A program made the position numbers and the translations under genes. Below, in pieces: positions 25,626-34,827 of a stretch of DNA of 64,000 nt. The notes under the pieces are model-generated. The model was given only the letters and a program-made list of their open reading frames with translations, was not told the origin of the DNA and made no database searches. Source of the DNA: an uncultured Bacteroidota bacterium. GTDB taxonomy: Bacteria > Bacteroidota > Bacteroidia > Flavobacteriales > Schleiferiaceae. Positions within the stretch are counted from its first letter, which is position 1. The number at the start of each line of letters is the position of its first letter. The stretch is from contig CAJXNI010000011.1 of NCBI GenBank assembly GCA_913057235.1, forward strand, positions 1 through 64,000, in the 5' to 3' direction.

Positions 25626-26567
25626 ATGACCATTACACAACTGCAATATTTGTTGGCGGTAAATAACCACAGGCACTTTGCCCGTGCGGCAGAGTCTTGC
25701 TTTGTAACCCAACCTACTTTGAGTATGCAGATTCAAAAGCTGGAAGAAGAGTTGGGGGTCATGCTTTTTGATCGGAGTAAACATCCTGTAAAGCCAACGG
25801 CCATAGGGGAGAAAATTATAGAGCAGGCCCGTGTTATCACTCATGAAGCCGAGCGGGTATTTCAGATTTTACAAGAATCAAAAAATCAAATGGAAGGGGT
25901 TTTTAAATTAGGAATCATCCCAACCGTAACAGCTGATTTAGTGCCGCGCTTTCTTTCAAAGTTCAATGCCACCTTCCCCGATATTCAGCTACAAATTTCA
26001 GAGTTAACTACTGCTGAAATTGTGGAGCGTTTGCGTAAAGATGAATTGGATGCCGCCATAATGGCAACGCCCATTGGTGAAAAATCAATTATTGAAAAGC
26101 CTTTGTATTATGAGCCATTTAGAGCTTTTATTCCCCATGATCATAAATTGAGTAAAGAGCAGTTTTTAACCAACTCTGAACTGGATATTAATGATATACT
26201 ATTGCTCAATGAAGGGCATTGCTTTAGAAACAGCGTAATTAATCTTTGCAATCAAAAACCTACGCTCAACAATCAGGCTTTAAGTTTGGAAAGCGGCAAT
26301 TTTGATATTCTTATTAAGCTGGCCAAAAAAGGTTTTGGAATGACCCTAATACCTTATTTGCATGCATTGGATTTAAACAAAGAAGACGCCAAGATGGTAA
26401 AGCTTATAGCAGAGCCTCAACCCACCCGTGAAATTAGCATTGTGTATAGCCGAGCCGAACTAAAAATTAAAGTTATTGAGGCGCTCTCAAAAATTATTAA
26501 AGAAGCCGTACCTGAAAAACTGCTCAAAGAGAAACACAAAATATTAAGCCCTGTAGCACAGGTGTAA
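25626..26567 (+). CDS. oxyR: OxyR hydrogen-peroxide sensor, LysR family
   Basis: This is a LysR-type activator. The winged HTH occupies about 1-60 (FARAAESCFVTQPTLSMQIQKLE) and a substrate-binding-like domain follows. The decisive feature is LLNEGHCFRNSVINLC with cysteines at 199 and 208, the same numbers and spacing as the peroxide-sensing pair of E. coli OxyR. Oxidation joins the two cysteines and switches the tetramer to its activating form. It normally controls catalase and peroxiredoxin genes. Those are not adjacent here. The ATG at 25626 gives this exact numbering. Confidence 0.93.
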   Translation: MTITQLQYLLAVNNHRHFARAAESCFVTQPTLSMQIQKLEEELGVMLFDRSKHPVKPTAIGEKIIEQARVITHEAERVFQILQESKNQMEGVFKLGIIPTVTADLVPRFLSKFNATFPDIQLQISELTTAEIVERLRKDELDAAIMATPIGEKSIIEKPLYYEPFRAFIPHDHKLSKEQFLTNSELDINDILLLNEGHCFRNSVINLCNQKPTLNNQALSLESGNFDILIKLAKKGFGMTLIPYLHALDLNKEDAKMVKLIAEPQPTREISIVYSRAELKIKVIEALSKIIKEAVPEKLLKEKHKILSPVAQV

Positions 26568-26582
26568 AGTTGAGTTTGAAGT

Positions 26583-27176
26583 ATGCGCGAAATAGCCCTT
26601 TTTCCTCTTAATTTATTTCTTCTACCAGGAGATTACACCCAGTTGTATATTTTCGAAGATCGTTACAAACAGCTCATTAAGCACTGTTTAAACACCCATA
26701 GCCAATTTGGTTTACCTTTTAGTAATAAGCTCAATACCAAAAATTACGGCACTCTGGTAAGCTTGGTAGAGGTAGTTAAGGAGTATCCTGGCGGTGAAAT
26801 GGACGTGGTGATTAAAGCCGAAGGGATTTTTAAACTTGAACAATTTTTCTATCAGATAGACAATAAGTTGTATCCAGGGGGTAGAGTCACAGATCTTGAA
26901 ATACCAACTGAAGCCAAGGCGAGCGCCAGTCTTGAAGCCAGTTTTAAAAACTATTTAATTCAGCATGAAATCTACAATTCAGAACTTTTAGCTAAACAGA
27001 AGCTGGGTTTGTTTGAAATTGCCAACGCTTTGCAAATGAACGACCTAGAAAGACTGGAGTTGGTGAGCCTAGGCAGTGACCGCGCTATGGATCGGTTTTT
27101 AATCAATTACCTTCGCTATTTGGAATTATTGCACGAACAGGAGCAGAATGTTTTTCAAAATCTCTATCTCAACTAA
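26583..27176 (+). CDS. Lon N-terminal (LAN) domain protein
   Basis: This 197-residue stand-alone version of the Lon substrate-binding domain begins with the characteristic ALFPLNLFLLPGDYTQLYIFEDRYKQL and contains no ATPase or protease domain. Such proteins are common in Bacteroidota and are thought to bind unfolded proteins, but their role is not established. It lies 15 bases after oxyR and overlaps the cyclophilin gene by 29 bases, suggesting one transcript with a stress-related theme. Confidence 0.85.
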   Translation: MREIALFPLNLFLLPGDYTQLYIFEDRYKQLIKHCLNTHSQFGLPFSNKLNTKNYGTLVSLVEVVKEYPGGEMDVVIKAEGIFKLEQFFYQIDNKLYPGGRVTDLEIPTEAKASASLEASFKNYLIQHEIYNSELLAKQKLGLFEIANALQMNDLERLELVSLGSDRAMDRFLINYLRYLELLHEQEQNVFQNLYLN

Positions 27177-27972
27177 ATCTATTGTACTCCTTACATTTTT
27201 AGCCATGGTTGTGGCTTGCGGGTCACCCAGCAGCAAGGCAAGAAATGATCAGTCCAAGCGAGCTACTGAGCAAACTCCTGGATCCAACAGTAAAGCTAAA
27301 AAGTCTCATTCACCCCAAGAAGAATCTGGTGAAAACCAAGCGCCTCTTACCAAAACATCTGTGCGCACATTTTATACGAAATATGCCGCCCAAAATTCCA
27401 ACAACCAAATCATTATTGAAACTGATTTTGGGTCCATTACCATTAGATTGTACCAAAACACGCCCTTGCACCGCGCCAATATGTTGTACCTTACTGAGCA
27501 AGATTATTTTAACGGTACCTGGTTTCATCGCGTAAGCAAAGGGCACGTGATTCAAGCAGGCAATAATGATGAGCCCGCCACGGTAGAAAAAAGAAAAGCC
27601 TTGGGTGAATACACCATACCGGCTGAGGCTCTAGATAAAAACTACCACAAGAAAGGCGCAGTGGCAGCCGCCCGTAGTTACAGTAACAATCCGCAAAAGC
27701 GCTCAGATCCTTTTGAATTTTATATCGTTTTGGGGAGCACCTTCACCTCGGGTCAGCTTAAGGCTATGGCCGATAAGGAAGGGATATCATTCAGCCCGCA
27801 ACAAACGGAAATCTACACAACGGTGGGGGGTGCCCCGCACCTAGACGGTGAACACACGGTGTTTGGCGAAGTATTAGAGGGCATGGATGTGGTAGAGGCC
27901 ATAAGCAAAGTAGAAGTAGATAGCGGAGAATGGCCCTTAAAAAATGTTCCCATTAGGGTGCGTATTCCTTAA
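27148..27972 (+). CDS. Cyclophilin-type peptidyl-prolyl isomerase lipoprotein
   Basis: The periplasmic or outer-membrane-anchored prolyl isomerase has 274 residues. The signal ends in the lipobox MVVAC near residue 24, followed by a low-complexity Ser/Lys/Glu linker to about 75. The cyclophilin domain starts at IIIETDFGSITIRLY and shows FHRVSKGHVIQAGN near 128-141 (active-site Arg and Gln) and HTVFGEVLEGMDVV near 232-245. An insert after the first half (KNYHKKGAVAAARSYSNNPQKRSD) is usual for the Bacteroidota type. It ends before a strong terminator. Confidence 0.88.
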   Translation: MFFKISISTKSIVLLTFLAMVVACGSPSSKARNDQSKRATEQTPGSNSKAKKSHSPQEESGENQAPLTKTSVRTFYTKYAAQNSNNQIIIETDFGSITIRLYQNTPLHRANMLYLTEQDYFNGTWFHRVSKGHVIQAGNNDEPATVEKRKALGEYTIPAEALDKNYHKKGAVAAARSYSNNPQKRSDPFEFYIVLGSTFTSGQLKAMADKEGISFSPQQTEIYTTVGGAPHLDGEHTVFGEVLEGMDVVEAISKVEVDSGEWPLKNVPIRVRIP

Positions 27973-28091
27973 ATTAATGTACATTGAATTTATGTTTAGA
28001 CCAAAGCACTATACTCAGACTTGTAATTGGATGCGCAAGCAGCCAAGGGGGGTATTGATGTGCTAGGTGTAAAGCATGGAAAGTATTAACT

Positions 28092-28123
28092 AAGCCCCCT
28101 TTGGTTTTAACCCTAGGGGGCTT
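28092..28123 (+). terminator. Intrinsic terminator after the oxyR-lonN-ppi run
   Basis: AAGCCCCCT pairs with AGGGGGCTT over a 14-base loop and is followed by TTTTTATTTT. It lies 120 bases after the cyclophilin stop codon and only 15 bases before the next ATG, so the following small gene must have a promoter inside or before the hairpin. Confidence 0.85.
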
Positions 28124-28138
28124 TTTTTATTTTAAGCT

Positions 28139-28504
28139 ATGAGCGGTTTTTTACAAATGCTGGAAAGGCAAAAAAAGAGAGAGAGGCAGCAAACTTTTGA
28201 TTTAGGCAATCAAACCAAGATCGGGCAATGGTTGGCGCTTGAAAAATGTGAGCAAGAAGCCACTGCTTTGTGCAAGGCCGTGGCTTTGGCCTTACCCCAA
28301 AAAGAAACGCTAGTTCGGCAAAGCGTAAGTATGGAGTCGTACCGCAAGCCTAGTAGTAAAGCCCACATTCGGGTGAAAACCCAAGTGAGTGCCCTTAGCC
28401 GTAAAACCTTGCAAATTAAGGTGCACTGCCATGAAGTTGATCCCAAAGGGCGCTTCAATAAACTATCTAAAGCAGTGTACCACTATCAACGTGAGCGTAA
28501 ATAG
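28139..28504 (+). CDS. Hypothetical small basic protein
   Basis: This is a 121-residue protein without signal peptide or membrane segment, rich in Lys, Arg and Gln. It begins MSGFLQMLERQKKRERQQTF and ends with VYHYQRERK. Two short conserved-looking stretches (IGQWLALEKCEQEA and QIKVHCHEVDPKGRF) contain Cys and His but no known motif. I do not recognise the family. The good ATG and the absence of a longer competing frame support a real gene. It sits alone between a terminator and the S41 protease gene. Confidence 0.5.
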   Translation: MSGFLQMLERQKKRERQQTFDLGNQTKIGQWLALEKCEQEATALCKAVALALPQKETLVRQSVSMESYRKPSSKAHIRVKTQVSALSRKTLQIKVHCHEVDPKGRFNKLSKAVYHYQRERK

Positions 28505-28576
28505 CGCAGGTTAATTATATTCGCTGTTCTTAGCCCTATGAGGCCGTCTACTGAACAATCTTTTAACCCGTTAAGA

Positions 28577-31500
28577 ATGAAGCGAATAATTGGTTTAGCC
28601 TTTTGCTTGGTGTGGATAACCACCCAAATAAAGGCGCAAGAAATCACCTTTGTACGCAAGGCAACCCTTGATCCTGAGGCGCAAAACATGGCTTTTAGCT
28701 ACCAAGGTGATATTTGGATTCTAAACTTTGAGAAAAATATTCCCCAGCGGCTCACGCTGCATGAAGCCTATGAAAGTAATCCTGTTTTTAGCCCTTCCGG
28801 GGATGAGCTAGCTTTTAGCGGCAACCGTTTTGGCAGTAATGACCTCTATAAAATATCGGTAAAAGGCGGCCAACCGCAAAGGCTTACTTACCATAGTGCC
28901 AATGATCAAATAAGTGATTGGGCCGCCAATCAAGAAATATTCTTCTCTACTGAGCGGGCCTTTCAACAAGTAGAGTGGGATGCTGAAATTTACAGCCTTC
29001 CTGAGGGAGCGCACACACCCAGTCGTAAGCTGGATGCATTAGGAGAAATGGCTGTGCAGTCGCCTAACGGCCGCTACATAGCGTTTGTAAGGGGCGCTTG
29101 CCGTGTTACCCGCGAGAATTACGTGGGCCCGGCTAACAAGGAAATTTGGCTGTACGATTTGCAAAACGAAAGCTATCGCCAAATCACCCAAAATGAGGTG
29201 AATGATATTTTACCCCGTTTTAAAGACAATGAAACGCTCCTGTACCTTAGCAGTATAGATGGTCGTTATGGAATTGTAGAACAAAGGCTTAGCGGTGATG
29301 AAGATTTAAAAGTATTGGTGCATAATCCTAAAGAAGGGGTGCACTTTTTTGATTATGCCGCTGAAACATTGCTGTATGCGCAGGGCCCAAAGTGGTTTAA
29401 AAAGGCAAAGTCTGACGCCCCAAAAAGTATTGAGATTAACATTCCAACTGACTACCGATTTTATCCCATAGAAAAGAAAACCTACGGCAATCGCATGGCT
29501 AATTATGCCATTTCGCCTTCAGGCGAATATGCTGCCCTGGAAATTAGAGGCGAGATCTTTTTAACCGAGTTAGACGAGGAAGAATCACGCACCATTAATA
29601 TTTCAGATCACCCATTTTACGACCGCGAGCCAACCTGGTTAAATGATAGCACGCTACTTTACACCTCAGACCGTAAGGACGGTACCTACAGCTTTTACCA
29701 GGTGAGCTCTACCGACCCCAAGAAGCCGGCCCTTTTTAAAAGCCTCAAGCGTGAACAGAAATTGGCGCTAAAAGAGCAGTATGATTTACGCAATCCTGAG
29801 CTATCTCCCAACGGAAAAAAAATAGCGTTTACCGGAAATGGGGAAAAGTTGCTGGTGGCAGATGTGGAAGACGGAAAGCTCAGTAATGTTAAAACTTTAT
29901 TGGATGATTGGCATGGCGCAGATGGGGTGGCCTGGAGTCCTGATAGCCGTTACCTGGCCTACCATTACAGCGATTTGAATTTTAACCGTGAGGTCTACAT
30001 TCAAGATGCCGAAGGCAAAATGGAGCCGGTGAACGTGAGCATGCACCCCGGTTCAGACTACAGCCCCTTCTGGAGCCCGGATGGGTCTAAGCTGGGTTTT
30101 GTTTCAAACCGTAACAATAGAGATGCCGATATTTGGTTTGTTTGGCTGAAGGAAGAAGATTGGCTTAAATCTGAAAAAGAGCGCGAAGAAGGATACTACT
30201 TTGAGGAGCCTGAGGAAGAAGAGGCTGATAAAGATGACAAGGAGAAAGACCAAAAAGAACCGGAAATGGAGCCGGTTCAAATAGACTTCGAGAACATTTA
30301 CGACCGTTTGCAGCAAGTAACTTCACTCAATGGCAATGAAGGAAATCTGCTCATTAGTAAAGATGGGGAAACCTTCTATTTCACCTCCTACAATGCCCTC
30401 ACCAAAGGCTCTGATTTGTACAGTGTACAGTATGACCGTAGCGAGCTAAAACAAATCACCAAAGGCGGAATCAGCCCATCTGGCCTGCGCTGGGACAAAG
30501 ATGTGAAGGGAATGTATTACGTTAGTAAGGGCCGGCTTTACCATTTAGATCCTGCCAAAGGTAAGCCTACGCGCTACCCACATAAGGCCAAAATGACCAT
30601 TGACAAGCACCAGGAACGACAGCAGGTTTTTGACGAAGCCTGGAAATTACTGGATCAAAACTTTTACGACCCTGATTTTCATGGAAATGACTGGTCGGCC
30701 CTCAAGGCCAAGTACCGCCCCTGGGCCCTGGCCGCCAGCACCGATCAGGATTTCCGCCATGTATTTAATCTCATGCTAGGCCGCCTCAATGCCAGTCACA
30801 TGGGTATTTATGGCGGTTCACCCGAAGATGTGCAGCGCGAACAAACCGGCCTGCTGGGCATAGAAGTGAAGCCCGTAACAAATGGGGTTGAGGTTACGCG
30901 CGTAATAGCTCGTTCTCCCGCTAACCGCACTAAAAGTGAGCTTGCCGTAGGTGATGTTATTACAGCCGTAAATGGCCAAGAAATGGGCAACCATAACTTT
31001 TACGCCCTGTTAGAAGATGCTACTGAAGAACCGGTTTTACTGCAAGTTGAAGGGCAGAAAGGGCAACGCGAAATAGTGATTAGACCCACCCGCAGCCTAA
31101 GCACCGAGTTGTATGAAGAATGGGTAGCCGAGCGCAAGCGCCTCACCGAAAAGTACAGCCAGGGTCGCCTGGGTTACATCCACATCAAAAGCATGAATAA
31201 AACCAGCTTTGAGCGCTTTGAAAGGGAGCTCATGGCCAGCGGCCATGGCAAAGAAGGCATTGTAATTGACGTGCGCTTTAATGGCGGTGGTTGGACTACC
31301 GACTATTTGATGGCCGTGCTAAACGTGCGCCAGCATGCCTACACCGTGCCCCGCGGAGCTACTGAGAATCTCTCTAAAAATCATCCCAAATTCAGTGAGT
31401 ACTACCCCTACAGTGAGCGCTTGCCTTTGGCAGGATGGACCAAGCCCTCGGTGGCCATGTGCAATGAAAGTTCGTATTCCAATGCAGAAATTTTCTCCCA

Positions 31501-31774
31501 TGCCTACAAAAGCTTGGAGCATGGCACCTTGGTGGGGCAACCTACTTTTGGCGCGGTAATCTCAACCGGTGGGGCGCGGCTTTTAAACGGCTCCTATGTG
31601 CGCATGCCCTTCCGGGGATGGTATGTGAAAAGCACCGGCCAAAACATGGAAAATGGTCCGGCTGTACCGGATGTGTTAGTTGAAAATCACCCTACCTCTA
31701 AGGCATCGGGCGAAGACCCCCAACTAAAGAAGGCGGTGGAAACCCTTTTGAATGAAATGAGTACAAACAATTAA
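28577..31774 (+). CDS. Tricorn-like S41 family protease
   Basis: This is a large exported protease of about 1065 residues. It has a signal peptide (RIIGLAFCLVWITTQIKAQ), an N-terminal beta-propeller of WD40-like/TolB-type repeats (for example NPVFSPSGDELAF, VAWSPDSRYLAY, SPFWSPDGSKLGF), an acidic linker rich in Glu/Asp near 535-565, a PDZ-like domain (LLGIEVKPVTNGVEVTRV near 765) and a C-terminal S41 peptidase domain (NGGGWTTDYL near 900, NESSYSNAEIFS near 960 with the likely Ser nucleophile). It follows the tricorn core plan with an export signal added. TATATTCG at 28516-28523 resembles a promoter. The C1 peptidase gene follows by 15 bases. Confidence 0.88.
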   Translation: MKRIIGLAFCLVWITTQIKAQEITFVRKATLDPEAQNMAFSYQGDIWILNFEKNIPQRLTLHEAYESNPVFSPSGDELAFSGNRFGSNDLYKISVKGGQPQRLTYHSANDQISDWAANQEIFFSTERAFQQVEWDAEIYSLPEGAHTPSRKLDALGEMAVQSPNGRYIAFVRGACRVTRENYVGPANKEIWLYDLQNESYRQITQNEVNDILPRFKDNETLLYLSSIDGRYGIVEQRLSGDEDLKVLVHNPKEGVHFFDYAAETLLYAQGPKWFKKAKSDAPKSIEINIPTDYRFYPIEKKTYGNRMANYAISPSGEYAALEIRGEIFLTELDEEESRTINISDHPFYDREPTWLNDSTLLYTSDRKDGTYSFYQVSSTDPKKPALFKSLKREQKLALKEQYDLRNPELSPNGKKIAFTGNGEKLLVADVEDGKLSNVKTLLDDWHGADGVAWSPDSRYLAYHYSDLNFNREVYIQDAEGKMEPVNVSMHPGSDYSPFWSPDGSKLGFVSNRNNRDADIWFVWLKEEDWLKSEKEREEGYYFEEPEEEEADKDDKEKDQKEPEMEPVQIDFENIYDRLQQVTSLNGNEGNLLISKDGETFYFTSYNALTKGSDLYSVQYDRSELKQITKGGISPSGLRWDKDVKGMYYVSKGRLYHLDPAKGKPTRYPHKAKMTIDKHQERQQVFDEAWKLLDQNFYDPDFHGNDWSALKAKYRPWALAASTDQDFRHVFNLMLGRLNASHMGIYGGSPEDVQREQTGLLGIEVKPVTNGVEVTRVIARSPANRTKSELAVGDVITAVNGQEMGNHNFYALLEDATEEPVLLQVEGQKGQREIVIRPTRSLSTELYEEWVAERKRLTEKYSQGRLGYIHIKSMNKTSFERFERELMASGHGKEGIVIDVRFNGGGWTTDYLMAVLNVRQHAYTVPRGATENLSKNHPKFSEYYPYSERLPLAGWTKPSVAMCNESSYSNAEIFSHAYKSLEHGTLVGQPTFGAVISTGGARLLNGSYVRMPFRGWYVKSTGQNMENGPAVPDVLVENHPTSKASGEDPQLKKAVETLLNEMSTNN

Positions 31775-31789
31775 TTAAACACAAACTAG

Positions 31790-32980
31790 ATGATTAGAAA
31801 GTATGGCCTAACGGCCGCATTTTTGGGCGCCAGCTTGTTAAGCATGGGCCAGGTTGATTTAATCAATAAGGTCAAAGACAATGGTTCGGACAGCTCTTCT
31901 GCCGGCTATGAATTTGAAACCGTGGTAGACCTTGAAACTACCGATGTGCGTAATCAGGGGCGCAGCGGTACTTGTTGGAGCTACGCCACTACCAGCTTTT
32001 TAGAAAGCGAGCTGTTGCGTATGGGCAAAGAGCCAATTGACCTTAGCGAGATGTTTACCGTACGCCAGGTTTACCTGGATAAAGCGGAGAAATACGTGCG
32101 CCTGCACGGGCACCTTAATTTTGCCCAGGGCGGTGCTTTACCAGATGTGCTTTACGTTATTAAAAAGTACGGAGCCGTGCCCCAGGAGGTCTATGAAGGT
32201 TTAAACTACGGTACCGATATTAACAACCATGGCGAGCTAGAGGCCATTTTAGCGGCTCAGGTAGAAGCGGTAATCAAGAATAAAAACGGAGAAATCACCC
32301 CCAACTGGAGGGAAGCTTTTGAGGCCACTTTAGACGCTTACTTAGGCGCCTATCCTGAGCAATTCACCTACAAAGGCAAAGAATACACCCCTCGCAGTTT
32401 TGCTGATGAGTATCTGGAGATAAACCCAGACGACTACGTGCAATTAACTAGTTGGACCCATCACCCCATGAATGAAGAGGCCATTATTCAGGTGCCAGAC
32501 AATTGGACCTGGGCCAGCAGTTACAATGTGCCACTTAATGATATGGTAGAGGCCGTAAACCATTCTTTACAGAAAGGTTATACCGTTTCCTGGGCAACCG
32601 ATGTTTCAGAAAAGGGCTTTTCGCTCAAAAATGGTTTGGCTATTGTTCCTGCCAAAGCGGTAAAAGAAATGTCTGCTGAAGAGCGCAAGAAGCTTTTTAG
32701 CGAACCTATTGAGGAAAAAGAAATTACCCCTGAAGTACGCCAGGCTGCCTATAATAACTACAGCACCACAGACGACCACGGCATGCAAATTACCGGCATG
32801 GTAAAAGACCAAACCGGCACCGTATTTTACATTGTAAAGAACTCTTGGGGTGAACGTCAAAACGACAAGCGCCCCGGTTACATTTACGCTTCAGAGGCCT
32901 TTGTACGCTATAAAACCATTGGCGTGCTGATGCACAAAGATGCTTTACCCAAAAGTTTGCAAAAACGTTTTGACCTTTAG
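31790..32980 (+). CDS. Exported C1-family cysteine peptidase
   Basis: This is a 396-residue papain-fold peptidase of the bleomycin hydrolase/aminopeptidase C group. An N-terminal signal (MIRKYGLTAAFLGASLLSMG) suggests export, unlike cytosolic PepC. The active site is Gln-Cys in NQGRSGTCWSYATTSFLESE near 48-60, His in DDHGMQI near 325 and Asn in VKNSWGE near 344. It lies 15 bases after the tricorn-like protease, so the two may act together on periplasmic peptides. A terminator follows. Confidence 0.9.
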   Translation: MIRKYGLTAAFLGASLLSMGQVDLINKVKDNGSDSSSAGYEFETVVDLETTDVRNQGRSGTCWSYATTSFLESELLRMGKEPIDLSEMFTVRQVYLDKAEKYVRLHGHLNFAQGGALPDVLYVIKKYGAVPQEVYEGLNYGTDINNHGELEAILAAQVEAVIKNKNGEITPNWREAFEATLDAYLGAYPEQFTYKGKEYTPRSFADEYLEINPDDYVQLTSWTHHPMNEEAIIQVPDNWTWASSYNVPLNDMVEAVNHSLQKGYTVSWATDVSEKGFSLKNGLAIVPAKAVKEMSAEERKKLFSEPIEEKEITPEVRQAAYNNYSTTDDHGMQITGMVKDQTGTVFYIVKNSWGERQNDKRPGYIYASEAFVRYKTIGVLMHKDALPKSLQKRFDL

Positions 32981-33006
32981 AAAAGCGCTGCGCTAAAACT
33001 TTTAAT

Positions 33007-33037
33007 GCCCTGATGCCTTTTGGTATCGGGGCTTTTT
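33007..33037 (+). terminator. Intrinsic terminator before the polyketide gene cluster
   Basis: GCCCTGATGCC pairs with GGTATCGGGGC (11 bp with two G-T pairs, TTTT loop) and is followed by TTTTT. It separates the protease pair from the biosynthetic cluster, which begins only 14 bases later with a GTG start. Confidence 0.8.
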
Positions 33038-33050
33038 AATTAGCAGAAAA

Positions 33051-34184
33051 GTGAGTAACCAAAATCATTATCAAATTGCCGTTGTTGGAGCAGGCTTAGG
33101 GGGTTTAGTCAGTGCTTTTGAGCTTGCGCAGAAAGGCTTTAAGGTACTACTGCTAGAGCGGAAAAGTTTACCGCGCCATAAGGTGTGTGGAGAGTACATT
33201 TCCAATGAAGTAAAACCCTTGCTGGAAAGCTTTGGTCTTTTTCCACAAGATTTGGATTTACCCTCTATCACTCAGTTACAACTTACCGCCCAAAACGGAC
33301 AACAGGCGCAAAGCCCCTTAGCTCTGGGAGGGTTTGGGGTGAGCCGCTATTACTTAGACCAGTTTTTGGCACAAAAAGCCGAAGAAGCAGGAGCCCAAAT
33401 CTTACTAAAAACGGAAGTTACCAACATTCAATTCGAAGGTAGGCAGTTTGAAGTCAGCACAGCTAAAGGGGGCGTTTTTACCGCAGACCTGGTGATTGGT
33501 GCCCACGGCAAACGTTCTAAGTTGGATAAGAACTTGGGGCGCAAATTCATGAAACAGAAAACCCCTTACGTAGCCGTAAAACAGCATTTTAAAGCAGACA
33601 TTCCCGGAGAATTGGTAAGTCTGCACAATTTTGAGGGCGGCTATTGCGGAGTTTCTCAAGTGGAAGAGCAGCGCGTGAACGTGTGTTATTTAACCACCAC
33701 CCGTACTTTTAATGCGTATGATTCCATTGCAGATTACCAACAAAAGCACCTGGTGAAAAACCCTTTTCTTAAAACCTTTTTTGCCAAAGCTGAACCACTT
33801 ATGCCCAAGCCTTTAGTGATTTCACAGGTTAATTTTAGTGCTAAGCCCCAGGTTGAAAATCACGTCCTGATGGTAGGCGATGCGGCCGGCTTAATTCACC
33901 CGCTCTGCGGTAATGGCATGGCCATGGCCATTCATGCTGCGCATTTGGCCAGCTATTACATTGCTGCATTTTTAGAAAAGAAAATGAACCGGGCTGAGAT
34001 GGAACTGGCCTATCAGCGGGCCTGGAAGGAACAATTTGCACAGCGTTTGCGCTTTGGCCGTATAGCCAGCCATACTTTAGGTAAAAGTACCTTGAGCAAC
34101 ACAGCCGTGCGGTTAGCTAAAAGCTGGCCGGCCCTACTGCACGGAGTGAGCCGTTTTGCCCATGGCCAATATATTTCGGTGTAA
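33051..34184 (+). CDS. FAD-dependent oxidoreductase of the type III PKS cluster
   Basis: The 377-residue flavoprotein has the PHBH/geranylgeranyl-reductase fold. The dinucleotide motif VVGAGLGGL is at 10-18 with ERK about 20 residues later. HKVCGEYIS near 43-51 and GDAAGLIHPLCGNGMAMAI near 275-293 resemble the geranylgeranyl reductase type. The middle motif reads VIGAHGKRSKL with His for the Asp of classical hydroxylases. It could hydroxylate an aromatic ring, as SrsC does in Streptomyces phenolic lipid synthesis, or reduce an isoprenoid-like chain. It opens the ten-gene cluster with a GTG start right after a terminator. Confidence 0.82.
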   Translation: MSNQNHYQIAVVGAGLGGLVSAFELAQKGFKVLLLERKSLPRHKVCGEYISNEVKPLLESFGLFPQDLDLPSITQLQLTAQNGQQAQSPLALGGFGVSRYYLDQFLAQKAEEAGAQILLKTEVTNIQFEGRQFEVSTAKGGVFTADLVIGAHGKRSKLDKNLGRKFMKQKTPYVAVKQHFKADIPGELVSLHNFEGGYCGVSQVEEQRVNVCYLTTTRTFNAYDSIADYQQKHLVKNPFLKTFFAKAEPLMPKPLVISQVNFSAKPQVENHVLMVGDAAGLIHPLCGNGMAMAIHAAHLASYYIAAFLEKKMNRAEMELAYQRAWKEQFAQRLRFGRIASHTLGKSTLSNTAVRLAKSWPALLHGVSRFAHGQYISV

Positions 34185-34239
34185 ACCCATTTAGAAAACC
34201 TCATGTTTAAATGAAGTTAATTGCGAAGACTTGTACTCT

Positions 34240-34818
34240 ATGAAAAACTTATTTCTCCTTCTGTTCCTTAGCAGTTCCATGGCCGCCCCTTGGCAATTGA
34301 AAAAAGAGCAAGCCGGCATTAAGGTTTACACCCGCTCAGTAGCAGGCTCAAACCTTGATGAGTTTAAAGGCGTGGCTACCTTACCCGTAAGTCAAGAGGC
34401 CATTGTAGCCGCCCTGAAAGACGTAGCCTCTTTGTCCAAATGGCTTCCAGACAACAAAGTGGCGCGTGTGCTCAAACAATCGCCCAATCATATTTACTAT
34501 TATTCAGTTACGGATGCTCCTTTTCCCGTAGACGACCGAGACGCCATTTTACACTTTCATTTTCGGCCGGAAGGCAAAAATATGCGGGTTAGTATTGAGG
34601 GTTTACCCGATTATTTACCCGAAGAAGAAAACCGGGTGCGGATACCAAGCCTCAAAGGTTTCTGGTATTTAGAACCCAAGGGAGCTGAGCAAACGCAAGT
34701 AACCTATCAGGTTTTAGCTAACCCCGGGGGGAGCATACCTGCCTGGTTAGCCAACGCTACAGCCGTAGACCAGCCTTTTGAAACGTTGGCTAACCTCAGA
34801 GACTATCTTTCTAAATAA
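34240..34818 (+). CDS. START/SRPBCC lipid-binding-like protein with signal peptide
   Basis: The protein is about 192 residues. A hydrophobic N-terminus (MKNLFLLLFLSSSMAA) looks like a signal peptide, which would place it in the periplasm. The rest has the START-like pattern WQLKKEQAGIKVYTR, DVASLSKWLPDNKVARVL near 65-80, YYYSVTDAPFPVDDRDAI and GFWYLEPKGAEQTQVTYQ. Such domains bind hydrophobic ligands. Inside this cluster it could carry the lipid product or help shape it. That role is inferred. The start at 34240 gives the cleaner signal; an in-frame ATG at 34231 also exists. Confidence 0.78.
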   Translation: MKNLFLLLFLSSSMAAPWQLKKEQAGIKVYTRSVAGSNLDEFKGVATLPVSQEAIVAALKDVASLSKWLPDNKVARVLKQSPNHIYYYSVTDAPFPVDDRDAILHFHFRPEGKNMRVSIEGLPDYLPEEENRVRIPSLKGFWYLEPKGAEQTQVTYQVLANPGGSIPAWLANATAVDQPFETLANLRDYLSK

Positions 34819-34827
34819 CCTTAGAAT

